Source: a virus
Length of the DNA: 62,847 nucleotides
IMG/VR virus record: IMGVR_UViG_3300050821_003799
Location: 1 to 62,847 of that record
Direction: 5' to 3' (one strand)
Of this stretch, positions 57,050-62,847 are shown piece after piece (positions within the stretch are counted from its first letter, which is position 1; the number at the start of each line of letters is the position of its first letter). The position numbers and the translations under genes were made by a program. The notes beneath the pieces are model-generated. The model searched no databases. It was not told the DNA's origin and worked only from the letters and a program-made list of their open reading frames with translations.

Positions 57050-57122
57050 TCGCCCACTCCAGGCGCTTCCGCACCGCGCGGCGATAGCGCCAGTACATCA
57101 CGTATTGCAATAATCCGATCAT
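57033..57122 (-). CDS. 29-residue basic membrane-type peptide
   Basis: I-G-L-L-Q-Y-V-M-Y-W-R-Y-R-R-A-V-R-K-R: a short hydrophobic part and an Arg-rich amphipathic helix. It begins in an ATGA overlap with the preceding short frame and ends overlapping the convergent gene. It is low confidence by itself. Confidence 0.35.
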   Translation of the reverse strand: MIGLLQYVMYWRYRRAVRKRLEWAIRDLQ

Positions 57123-57220
57123 CGTTCCTCCAGCCACTTCAGGAAGCGCTCCCACCAGCGTAGCTTTCGCGCTTCTATCGCGAGTCTCACGGCACGCATC
57201 TTGTCGGGTGGTATGGTCAC
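57119..57220 (-). CDS. 33-residue basic amphipathic peptide
   Basis: It starts at GTG in a GTGA overlap with the zinc protein and ends by ATGA. The sequence (M-R-A-V-R-L-A-I-E-A-R-K-L-R-W-W-E-R-F-L-K-W) is a textbook amphipathic helix. Confidence 0.35.
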   Translation of the reverse strand: MTIPPDKMRAVRLAIEARKLRWWERFLKWLEER

Positions 57221-57432
57221 ATGCGCCTTCTTGCGAACATGCACAGGTTGCATAAATGCCCGTCCTTAAGCATTCTCCAGCCTGCATCGTAGAGCGCCAA
57301 ATTGCAAAGCTCCCGCGTGATCTTCAGTACCTCTATGTTGTTGTCGCACTTACTGCACTTCAACCGAATGATGTGCATGGTGCGGGGCTCATCCAAAACG
57401 ATCATAGTGGGCGCACCCCCAATATCTAGCAT
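57217..57432 (-). CDS. 71-residue zinc-site protein
   Basis: C-S-K-C-D-N-N (about 26-32) and C-N-L-C (about 61-64), with a helical stretch between, form a probable zinc site. The ATG overlaps the stop region of the preceding membrane peptide. The product ends in A-R-R-R-M. Confidence 0.55.
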   Translation of the reverse strand: MLDIGGAPTMIVLDEPRTMHIIRLKCSKCDNNIEVLKITRELCNLALYDAGWRMLKDGHLCNLCMFARRRM

Positions 57433-57509
57433 GCCACCGAGACGACAGCAATCCAGACCAGCAGGCCCTGGAGGATGGCGATGGCGAGTTCGCGGAGGAA
57501 ATGGGTCAT
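57426..57509 (-). CDS. 27-residue membrane peptide
   Basis: H-F-L-R-E-L-A-I-A-I-L-Q-G-L-L-V-W-I-A-V-V-S-V is one membrane helix. It starts in an ATGA overlap with GGAGG 8 bases upstream, which supports translation. Confidence 0.45.
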   Translation of the reverse strand: MTHFLRELAIAILQGLLVWIAVVSVAC

Positions 57510-57697
57510 TGGCATGGCCTCCAGTGTGTAGGTCGGTAGTATACGTACATTGATCCATCTGGAAACCACCAGAGATTGCCACTCCTCACCAGCTTCTGTT
57601 CGTTACGGCATCCATTAGCATCGTCAATTTTAGTCTCTACGATTGTCTGATTCGGAGCCGTTTCAATCGGGTTCCACTCTGCGCTGGGCGTCATCAT
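57506..57697 (-). CDS. DUF551-like small protein
   Basis: A 63-residue protein with E-W-N-P-I-E-T-A-P-N-Q at the start and W-W-F-P-D-G-S-M-Y near the end, the W-x-P-I-x-T-A-P signature of small phage proteins of the DUF551 type. Two ATGs in a row overlap the Gp157 stop. The function is unknown. Confidence 0.65.
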   Translation of the reverse strand: MMTPSAEWNPIETAPNQTIVETKIDDANGCRNEQKLVRSGNLWWFPDGSMYVYYRPTHWRPCQ

Positions 57698-58551
57698 TCT
57701 ACCCTCAAGTGAAACTGATTTCGGATCAATCGGGCTCCTGGGACGTGCCCCGGAACGCGACCGGTTCCTTCGCAGCGCGGGCATGGAGCCTGCGGACCAT
57801 CAGATCCATCCTGGTTTATCAGTATGGACTTTGCGCTACCCCCGCACTCCGGGCAAACCATTCCCGCTTCTATGGTGGCCTTGATTCGAGAGAGAGAGAT
57901 TTCTCGTTCAGCATCATCGAAAACACCGAGTGCTTGTGGGGCACCTTGGCAAAGTTGCCGAATGAAGCCGTAGGCTGCCGGGCTCATCTTAACCGTGAAA
58001 TTAAGAAACTCATCCGGCACGGCGGCGGGTTCCGTCACTTCCACCGATACCGGGCCGGGGTGCAGCCTCAGCCGGCGTCCGTGAGAGCCCTCCAGGCGCT
58101 TCTTGCCCATGTCCTGCATGACGAATACTGCCGCGGCCTTGACGCGCTCTACCGCGGCCTCCCACGCTTTCCTGGAGCGGTATAGGCGTTGTTCCTCGGC
58201 TTTTATCTGGGCAGCGAGCGCGATGGCGGATTTTATGAAACCGTTGTAGCTGTCCACTTTCGCGACTTCCGCTCCGAGGTATCCGCGAAGCTGTGTTTGG
58301 ATTGCGTCAATCTCGGCGTGGCACCTAATGACGTCCGCGATTGGGGCCCGCTCTCCAAGCCGCTCCAGTTCCAAGTGTTCTGCTTCTACCTCTTGCAGCA
58401 ACTCACCTAGCTCCTGCATTTCTGCCGTGATCCGGTAGAGGCTCATCGGCGTTGTGATCGGCTCGGGCTTGATGGCTTTAGCGAGTTGGTTGGAAAGCTC
58501 TCCAGCCAGTTGCTTGCGTGCTTCGGGGGTTAGGTCTTCGGCGGGTGTCAT
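57694..58551 (-). CDS. Gp157-like protein with added zinc domain
   Basis: A 285-residue protein. Residues about 35-185 match the siphovirus Gp157 family: L-Y-R-I-T-A-E-M-Q-E-L, K-V-D-S-Y-N-G-F-I-K, I-K-A-E-E-Q-R-L, and G-K-K-R-L-E-G-S with R-L-R-L-H-P-G-P-V-S-V-E-V. The last 55 residues add C-P-E-C-G-G and C-P-R-C-E-G-T-G, a DnaJ-like zinc knuckle absent from usual members. Gp157 genes sit in phage recombination modules; their biochemical role is uncertain. Confidence 0.75.
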   Translation of the reverse strand: MTPAEDLTPEARKQLAGELSNQLAKAIKPEPITTPMSLYRITAEMQELGELLQEVEAEHLELERLGERAPIADVIRCHAEIDAIQTQLRGYLGAEVAKVDSYNGFIKSAIALAAQIKAEEQRLYRSRKAWEAAVERVKAAAVFVMQDMGKKRLEGSHGRRLRLHPGPVSVEVTEPAAVPDEFLNFTVKMSPAAYGFIRQLCQGAPQALGVFDDAEREISLSRIKATIEAGMVCPECGGSAKSILINQDGSDGPQAPCPRCEGTGRVPGHVPGARLIRNQFHLRVE

Positions 58552-58760
58552 GGCTTGCCTTTCGAGATAAACTCAGAGGCTTCCTTGTGCATGCGCGCAG
58601 CAATGGGCCCGTGAAACGGAGTATCGTCAGGTAGCCCGTGAACGGCGTTGCGGGCCTTCAGCGCACACAGTGGACATGATTCCAGCGTGCCTTTGTTGGT
58701 GACCATAGCTTGAATCAGGTGAGGCGGAAACGGGCGTTCGCAGATTCGACAGGTTTTCAT
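58548..58760 (-). CDS. 70-residue zinc-finger protein
   Basis: C-R-I-C-E-R-P-F at the start and C-P-L-C-A-L-K near residue 29 form a treble-clef-like zinc site, followed by a helix. It is coupled by ATGA to both neighbours. Confidence 0.7.
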   Translation of the reverse strand: MKTCRICERPFPPHLIQAMVTNKGTLESCPLCALKARNAVHGLPDDTPFHGPIAARMHKEASEFISKGKP

Positions 58761-59929
58761 TTGGCCTCTGGATCGAAAGTCCCGCCGAGGTTCTTAGGTA
58801 AGTCGCTGTCGTCAATCAGGTCCTTTGCTGATTGTAGACCGGCAGGATGGGCTGGAGCGGGCTCACGCAGCCGTGCGGCGTGGTACTGGATGCGCTTCCA
58901 AATCTCCAGCGCGTTGCGTTTCGCGAATCCGCCCTTGCTGAATGGGTCCCCGTAATGCTCCTTGATGGCGTCCACTTCCATCTGGGCTGGTTCTCCGATG
59001 AGTTCCCAGAGCTGCTGTCGGAGAATTTCAAGTTCCTGCCCGATGGTCTTGCGGTCGATCATGCGGGCCTGGATCGCAGCGACTTCTGGAGGAAGGGAGG
59101 AGCCCCCGGTCGGACTTTCGCCCGTTTGCCCCGCATTCGGAGGTGCACCTTCCGTGCGGACCGGGGGCACATTGCTTGGCGGCGGTTCAGGTTGCGGAAT
59201 ACTTGGTATCTCCACCATCTCGTCTAAATCTTGGGTGAAATATTGGCTCGCACCCGTGGCCGAAAGCGTGGCCGCGATGTACGCTCGCTTCTGGCCCATC
59301 TTTTGAACGGTGTTGATGGTGTCTGCGAAGTCTGGGTTAGTAACACGTCCAACTTGTTGGCTCGTGATTCGTTCATCGGCGATTGGAAACTTCGCGCGAC
59401 AGCCACCCTTTTTCTCGAAGCATACCCATTCCTTTGGGTCGCTCGGCTTCCACTGCTTCCCTTCGATTAGGGCGGCGACTCCGCATGTCGGACATACGCG
59501 CTTGCCGACACGATAGCGGTATTTAGTCTCCCAGGAATTACAAGAACCTCGGCCCTCGCCAACGGGCTCGCCGTCTTTCTTCAGCACGCAGGTGAAGTCG
59601 TAATAGAATAGCGGTTCCCCGCGCTCCGCTCCGGTCCAATCCTCGATCTGGCGTGCTTCGTAATGCGGCACGTATCCGAAGAACGTGCACAGCTTTTGAG
59701 CCCCCGGCAGGAGCAGCGTTGGCTTGTTCTTATCGGTTCCAGGGATCACGCCGTAGTCAACATTCTCCACTAGCATGTTCTTCAGCTCACGCAAGAGATT
59801 CTCGCGTTCACTGAATTGCTTGACGGTTAGTGTCGGCATGTAGCGGGCGCCGAGGCGCTCGCGCTCCTCTACGATGCGATCGAGTAGGCTGGTGGTCAGC
59901 GTTTCAGGTGCTTGTAATTGAGGGGTCAT
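58757..59929 (-). CDS. probable recombination / ssDNA-annealing-associated protein
   Basis: A 390-residue protein. D-Y-G-V-I-P-G-T-D then K-P-T-L-L-L-P-G-A-Q-K-L-C (about 58-80) and a middle Y-I-A-A-T-L-S-A-T-G-A-S-Q-Y-F-T-Q-D (about 218-235) mark a conserved phage family. C-P-T-C-G and a later Cys pair form a zinc site (about 143-178). The C-terminus is Pro-rich then helical. The place beside Gp157 suggests homologous recombination; I cannot show activity from sequence. Confidence 0.6.
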   Translation of the reverse strand: MTPQLQAPETLTTSLLDRIVEERERLGARYMPTLTVKQFSERENLLRELKNMLVENVDYGVIPGTDKNKPTLLLPGAQKLCTFFGYVPHYEARQIEDWTGAERGEPLFYYDFTCVLKKDGEPVGEGRGSCNSWETKYRYRVGKRVCPTCGVAALIEGKQWKPSDPKEWVCFEKKGGCRAKFPIADERITSQQVGRVTNPDFADTINTVQKMGQKRAYIAATLSATGASQYFTQDLDEMVEIPSIPQPEPPPSNVPPVRTEGAPPNAGQTGESPTGGSSLPPEVAAIQARMIDRKTIGQELEILRQQLWELIGEPAQMEVDAIKEHYGDPFSKGGFAKRNALEIWKRIQYHAARLREPAPAHPAGLQSAKDLIDDSDLPKNLGGTFDPEAK

Positions 59930-60222
59930 GCGGTCGCCGGAGCCTCCTTCGTAGCTTTCGGAGTCGCGGACAATGTGCCACGCTTTACTCGCGGCTTTCG
60001 CGGAGCTCCTACGGGCTTCAACGCGGCCAGTTCCTTCTCGGCGTCCTTTCGTTCATCGATGCGCTTGCGAAGCTCTGCGATGCGGTTCTGGCGTTCTTCA
60101 TCCATGACGGTCTGCGCTTCGTCGCGGACCTGCTTCGCCGCTTCATAGACGTTCGGAGATCCCCACGAGGCACTGCGCGTGGATATCAATTCTCTAACCT
60201 GGCTGGTGCTTGCTAGGGTCAT
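59926..60222 (-). CDS. 98-residue coiled-coil protein
   Basis: ATG 60222 follows GGAAGGA and overlaps the previous stop (ATGA). The middle is a charged coiled coil (A-E-L-R-K-R-I-D-E-R-K-D-A-E-K-E) and the end Lys/Pro/Ala-rich, like a DNA-binding tail. The function is unknown. Confidence 0.65.
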   Translation of the reverse strand: MTLASTSQVRELISTRSASWGSPNVYEAAKQVRDEAQTVMDEERQNRIAELRKRIDERKDAEKELAALKPVGAPRKPRVKRGTLSATPKATKEAPATA

Positions 60223-60668
60223 CGGGGTTCCTTCCATCGTCCAACTTTCGTATCTAGCGCATCTTGTATTGAGAGGCCTTTAGAAATACGGCTTCTTAGC
60301 GTCCCCTCATTGAGGCCGCGAATCCTGGCCCATTCAGCAAGCACTCTTCGTTCTCCGTTGAAAACCAGAAAAACGCAGTTGCTCTTATTACGATTCTGCT
60401 CAGCCTGAGTAGCCCAGCGACAATTGGATGGAGAATATCCCTTGCTATTATCGAGCCGGTCAATTGTGTGCTGAGAACTCGGCTTTCTTCCCATGTCGGC
60501 CAGAAAATCTTCGTAACGATGCCAACGAGAGCAGACACGTACCCCCTTGGCTCCGTATTGCGCGTAAGACGTACACTGTTCATAGCATCGGCGCATCATA
60601 TTTCGCCACGTCTGCCATTCAGGGGTTCGTCCAGCAGATCGAGCCTCTCCATGCCTCAATGTAGTCAT
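60219..60668 (-). CDS. HNH homing-type endonuclease
   Basis: A 149-residue protein. W-R-N-M-M-R-R-C-Y, Y-G-A-K-G-V-R-V-C-S-R-W (about 38-49), T-I-D-R-L-D-N-S-K-G-Y (about 68-78) and N-C-R-W-A-T-Q-A-E-Q-N-R-N-K (82-95) match the HNH/AP2-like endonucleases found as mobile genes in phages. The end (L-A-E-W-A-R-I-R-G-L-N-E-G-T-L-R-S-R) is a NUMOD-like DNA-recognition helix-turn-helix. The ATG is coupled by ATGA. Confidence 0.82.
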   Translation of the reverse strand: MTTLRHGEARSAGRTPEWQTWRNMMRRCYEQCTSYAQYGAKGVRVCSRWHRYEDFLADMGRKPSSQHTIDRLDNSKGYSPSNCRWATQAEQNRNKSNCVFLVFNGERRVLAEWARIRGLNEGTLRSRISKGLSIQDALDTKVGRWKEPR

Positions 60669-60862
60669 CTGGGCTCGTAACCTCTGCCACCGAACTGGTG
60701 GAAATCTTCCAAGTCGCGCGGGTCGTAATGGCCCATCGGTTTCGGGCGCCGCTCGCGAAACACCACGCAGTTGCAGTCCGCTTGCTTGCACTCGATATTC
60801 TTGATCGGGTCGGCGTGCGGCTTCTCGTGCTGGCTTAGGGTGTGTCCACACATGCAGGTCAT
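60665..60862 (-). CDS. 65-residue zinc-knuckle protein
   Basis: C-M-C-G-H-T-L-S-Q-H, C-K-Q-A-D-C-N-C and F-R-E form the same CxCG...H...C...CxC...F pattern as the first third of the gene at 3828, suggesting a shared small zinc fold. The ATG lies in the ATGA overlap with the upstream gene. Confidence 0.7.
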   Translation of the reverse strand: MTCMCGHTLSQHEKPHADPIKNIECKQADCNCVVFRERRPKPMGHYDPRDLEDFHQFGGRGYEPR

Positions 60863-61272
60863 CCGGCCCACTCCGCAGTTTTGGGCGCTTCACGTCGCCC
60901 GAGAATAAACTCAACATCGACCACGACGCCCTGGGGAAGCGCGTCGAATCCATCGTGCTTGTCGGCTGCGCGATTCGATGGACACCACAGCTTGTCTTTC
61001 TCAAACTCATGGTGCCGATTGAGCAAGTACATATGAGCCACGAACATGGTGCGCGGATTCTGGCCCCATGCGAACGGGTCGATGTGTGCCGAGCATGGCT
61101 CACCACCGTTGATCTTGCACAGGACGATGTACTCGGATTGATCCTCCATCGTGCGACCGAAGCCGGATCGCGCCAACAGGTATCGCTCAGCTTCATTGGG
61201 AGATCCCAACCGCACAGCGAGTGCCGGTATGAACGTCCCGGAATCGTGGATCTCAATTATTTTTGTGACCAT
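60859..61272 (-). CDS. conserved phage protein, hypothetical
   Basis: A 137-residue protein starting M-V-T-K-I-I-E-I-H-D-S-G-T-F-I-P-A-L-A-V-R-L, the signature of a conserved phage family near recombination genes. ATG 61272 follows AAAGGAAA. The rest (G-F-G-R-T and W-G-Q-N-P-R-T-M) is mixed alpha/beta. The function is unknown. Confidence 0.75.
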   Translation of the reverse strand: MVTKIIEIHDSGTFIPALAVRLGSPNEAERYLLARSGFGRTMEDQSEYIVLCKINGGEPCSAHIDPFAWGQNPRTMFVAHMYLLNRHHEFEKDKLWCPSNRAADKHDGFDALPQGVVVDVEFILGRREAPKTAEWAG

Positions 61273-61434
61273 TTCAATTTTCCTTTCGCGCCGGGTCAGG
61301 ACCCGACCATCCGCGGCTGGCCCCTGGTTAGAACCCCCGGCGCACAATCATATTGCCATGCCGTTCTGTACGCAGGCTCTAGGATTATCCTTACCCGCGT
61401 CTCGTTGCCTTGACCTGAATCGCAGGAGCCAGAA
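61273..61434 (-). other. intergenic stretch, structured leader side
   Basis: About 160 bases without a gene. The hairpin at 61288-61343 occupies the part nearest the gene at 61272. In the rest I see no promoter of good quality. Confidence 0.5.
61288..61343 (-). ncRNA. candidate structured leader with 8-bp closing stem
   Basis: GCGCCGGG (61288-61295) and CCCGGCGC (61336-61343) are exact inverted repeats. CGGGT-cagg-ACCCG (61292-61305) is a competing hairpin, so two folds exclude each other. The stem ends 15 bases before the ATG of the downstream gene, next to its ribosome binding site. Confidence 0.5.
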
Positions 61435-61518
61435 TCACGGCTTGTCGTATGTCGGAACCTTGGCATTGCGGAGCCGCATCCGGGCGGCGTGGACTTCGCT
61501 GGTGTCTTTCTACTTCAT
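61435..61518 (-). pseudogene. small frame interrupted by an amber codon
   Basis: ATG 61518 overlaps the previous stop (ATGA), as real genes here do, but the third codon is TAG; the following 24 codons (K-D-T-S-E-V-H-A-A-R-M-R-L-R) run in the same frame to TGA at 61435. It may be a broken small gene, a sequencing error, or chance. Confidence 0.3.
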
Positions 61519-61793
61519 GCCGAACCCATTTCGCTGTCGCAGCCAATTCCAATCCCCATCCTCAGTCGCAGATAGTGAGACTCTGCCGTGCCGATCCGCC
61601 TAGTTATTTGCAGCGCTCCGCAGAGATACCGGGAACCGTCCCAGTCGAGCAGGGCGCACGGACCCTCGGCGGTTGAGCCAGTTATCATGCGACCGATCAG
61701 GCACGTCTCGTTCTGACAGCAGTAGCCGCATCCGTTGCACGGCTGACCTTCGCGAGGTTTTTGCGGCGATAATAGAACGAAATCGACGCTCAT
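61515..61793 (-). CDS. YkgJ-like Cys-cluster protein
   Basis: A 92-residue protein with C-N-G-C-G-Y-C-C-Q-N and later C-L-I-G, P-C-A-L-L and Y-L-C-G, the Cys pattern of the YkgJ (zinc/iron-chelating) family. The ATG at 61793 is fixed by ATGA overlap. The function in the phage is unknown. Confidence 0.75.
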   Translation of the reverse strand: MSVDFVLLSPQKPREGQPCNGCGYCCQNETCLIGRMITGSTAEGPCALLDWDGSRYLCGALQITRRIGTAESHYLRLRMGIGIGCDSEMGSA

Positions 61794-62122
61794 GCGTCCC
61801 ACCATGGCCCTTTCCCGTCGTCTTGCTTAAACGAATCCTGATAGTGAGCGACCATAATCTCTCGATTCAATCCGTGAAACCGGAAGAACCGCACGCCCAG
61901 CCGGTGATGCGATGTGCTTCCCGTTCGATGGTGCAGGCTGCATAAGGCGATTGTCTCGCGATCCGGCGACTTCTGCGAGAGGCCGCGCAATCCAATATGG
62001 GCAACCTCAGTCCTGGTGGTCTGTTTCATCTTCCATCGAAGGCATACGCAGCATGGCTGAGAGCGAATGAACGCGACGTAAGCGGCGTCTCTCCCGATGC
62101 GGTTCTTGGTCGCCGATCTCAT
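61790..62122 (-). CDS. HNH-like / DUF968-like nuclease
   Basis: A 110-residue protein: Y-V-A-F-I-R-S-Q-P-C-C-V-C, E-V-A-H-I-G-L-R-G-L-S-Q-K and L-C-S-L-H-H-R-T-G, as in DUF968-type HNH proteins of phage recombination regions. H42 and the H-H pair are candidate catalytic and metal residues. It is coupled by ATGA on both sides. Confidence 0.7.
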   Translation of the reverse strand: MRSATKNRIGRDAAYVAFIRSQPCCVCLRWKMKQTTRTEVAHIGLRGLSQKSPDRETIALCSLHHRTGSTSHHRLGVRFFRFHGLNREIMVAHYQDSFKQDDGKGPWWDA

Positions 62123-62376
62123 CGCGTGCCCTTCATGCGCTTCGCACCTCGAGCTACCTTGAGCGAAGAATAGTTCAAGCCCTTGCGGTCATCTAGATTC
62201 AGCAGCCGTTCTTTCTCTGCGGCGTCCTTGAGTGCTGAGTCCACAGCTCCTTTGCTTAATTCAAACAGCACTTGCATTTCGGGGCGCGTGAATCCCAACC
62301 GAAGCGCCTCTAGCATCTGACGTTCACGATCATTCAGTTTAAATACATGTGATCTAGTAGTGGGCCGCGTAACCAT
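62119..62376 (-). CDS. LuxR/GerE-like helix-turn-helix protein
   Basis: An 85-residue protein: K-L-N-D-R-E-R-Q-M-L-E-A-L-R-L-G, then F-T-R-P-E-M-Q-V-L-F-E-L-S-K-G-A-V, which fits a GerE-type helix-turn-helix, and a basic C-terminus. It is the first gene of the leftward early operon. ATG 62376 is taken because it leaves a divergent promoter gap; its SD (GGAG) is only 2 bases away. Confidence 0.6.
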   Translation of the reverse strand: MVTRPTTRSHVFKLNDRERQMLEALRLGFTRPEMQVLFELSKGAVDSALKDAAEKERLLNLDDRKGLNYSSLKVARGAKRMKGTR

Positions 62377-62442
62377 CGCTCCATCATATTCGCACGAAAT
62401 AAATATTTCCGCAAGGGCTAATTTGTGGTATGCTGATTTCCG
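62377..62442. promoter_or_regulatory. divergent early promoter region
   Basis: A 66-base AT-rich gap between two outward genes. TATGCT (62430-62435) is a -10 for the rightward operon, and TATGAT on the minus strand (62389-62384) one for the leftward operon. The -35 boxes are weak, which suggests activation or repression by the flanking regulators. Confidence 0.55.
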
Positions 62443-62586
62443 ATGACTACCAGACTTGTGACGATCACACTGCCGCGCTCGTTGCATCAGCAAATGAAGA
62501 CGCTGGCGAATCGCATGGACATTAAGGTATCTGAAGCGTACCTTCGGGCGGTCGCGGCTTACGTCGCAAAGGAGAAAACAGTATGA
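62443..62586 (+). CDS. ribbon-helix-helix protein
   Basis: A 47-residue protein: R-L-V-T-I-T-L-P-R-S-L-H-Q-Q-M-K-T-L-A-N-R-M, then V-S-E-A-Y-L-R-A-V, a clear strand-helix-helix of the RHH class of small DNA-binding repressors. Its stop overlaps the next start (ATGA), so it is made with the Cys-Ser repeat protein. Confidence 0.75.
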   Translation: MTTRLVTITLPRSLHQQMKTLANRMDIKVSEAYLRAVAAYVAKEKTV

Positions 62587-62847
62587 CTTGGGTTACTGAC
62601 GCAAACGGAAACCGATGCTCGGTAGAGTATTGGGGCTCGGAAGAAGCCGCACAGAAGGCGCTCGATAGCTTACGGGGCTGCTCCGGCTGCTCCGACTGCT
62701 CCGACTGCTACCGCTGCTCCGACTGCTCCGGCTGCTCCGACTGCTCCGACTGCTCCGGCTGCTCCGACTGCTCCGACTGCTACCGCTGCTCCGACTGCTC
62801 CGGCTGCTCCGACTGCTCCGACTGCTCCGGCTGCTCCGACTGCTCCG
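62583..62847 (+). CDS. Cys-Ser triplet-repeat protein, N-terminal part
   Basis: ATG 62583 follows AAAGGAG by 8 bases. The unique N-terminus (T-W-V-T-D-A-N-G-N-R-C-S, then E-E-A-A-Q-K-A-L-D-S-L-R) is about 31 residues, then the Cys-Ser tract runs off the window. It continues conceptually at position 2. With both ends the tract is at least about 115 residues; the full length cannot be read because the ends do not join in frame. Confidence 0.93.
   Translation, partial: MTWVTDANGNRCSVEYWGSEEAAQKALDSLRGCSGCSDCSDCYRCSDCSGCSDCSDCSGCSDCSDCYRCSDCSGCSDCSDCSGCSDCS
62676..62847 (+). repeat. Cys-Ser triplet tandem repeat (right end)
   Basis: The same 9-base units as at the left end. Here a 72-base higher-order unit with one Tyr-Arg triplet per eight occurs twice. 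The nearly matching left end has SRC where this end has SGC, so the two ends are not simply the same sequence twice. Confidence 0.95.

Overview
The window is the nearly complete genome of a temperate tailed phage. It carries a portal, a terminase in two reading frames, a capsid with its scaffold, an endolysin with a holin, and a tyrosine integrase. There is no tape-measure, tail-tube or sheath gene, and three glycine/glutamine-rich ejection-type proteins close the virion operon, so a short-tailed (podovirus-like) particle is the best guess. Both window ends lie inside the same tandem repeat of one gene, so the molecule is circular or circularly permuted and the repeat was not resolved. The host is not visible. 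Putative-Ig (He_PIG-type) tail domains, many Sec signal peptides ending in A-Q or G-Q, and GC-rich codon use recall Acidobacteriota, but this is only an inference.

Layout. A divergent early promoter region sits at 62377-62442. Rightward from it (62443, across the ends, to about 6.2 kb) runs a chain of small genes that overlap by ATGA, GTGA or TTGA: a ribbon-helix-helix protein, the Cys-Ser repeat protein, a VRR-NUC nuclease, an orphan DNA methyltransferase, an Sm-like protein, a helix-turn-helix replication-type protein and many CxxC proteins. Leftward from it (62376 to 57033) lie a helix-turn-helix protein, HNH-type proteins, a Gp157-like protein and a probable recombination protein. From 6.2 to 12 kb are an exported malectin-like protein, a lysis region (spanin-like protein, holin, amidase, lipoprotein), and a duplicated module of promoter, leader and two overlapping genes. 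From 12 to 17.3 kb are Cys-rich small proteins, the integrase, an HNH endonuclease and a small regulator. From 17.3 to 23.3 kb is an island of six glycosyltransferase-like genes plus a methyltransferase. From 55.5 down to 23.3 kb, on the minus strand, are packaging, head and tail genes, interrupted by two short plus-strand genes (41801, 45058).

How it works together. The early operons supply recombination, methylation and regulation, while no DNA polymerase, primase or helicase is visible, so replication probably relies on the host. The late region builds the particle. The glycosyltransferases may decorate the virion or the host surface. Unusual features are the Cys-Ser repeat protein, structured leaders directly upstream of several start codons, promoters placed 6-9 nt before start codons (leaderless mRNAs) often with a TTTCACCT box, a terminase split at a TAATG overlap, a capsid gene without a normal start codon, and exported versions of tail-like proteins.
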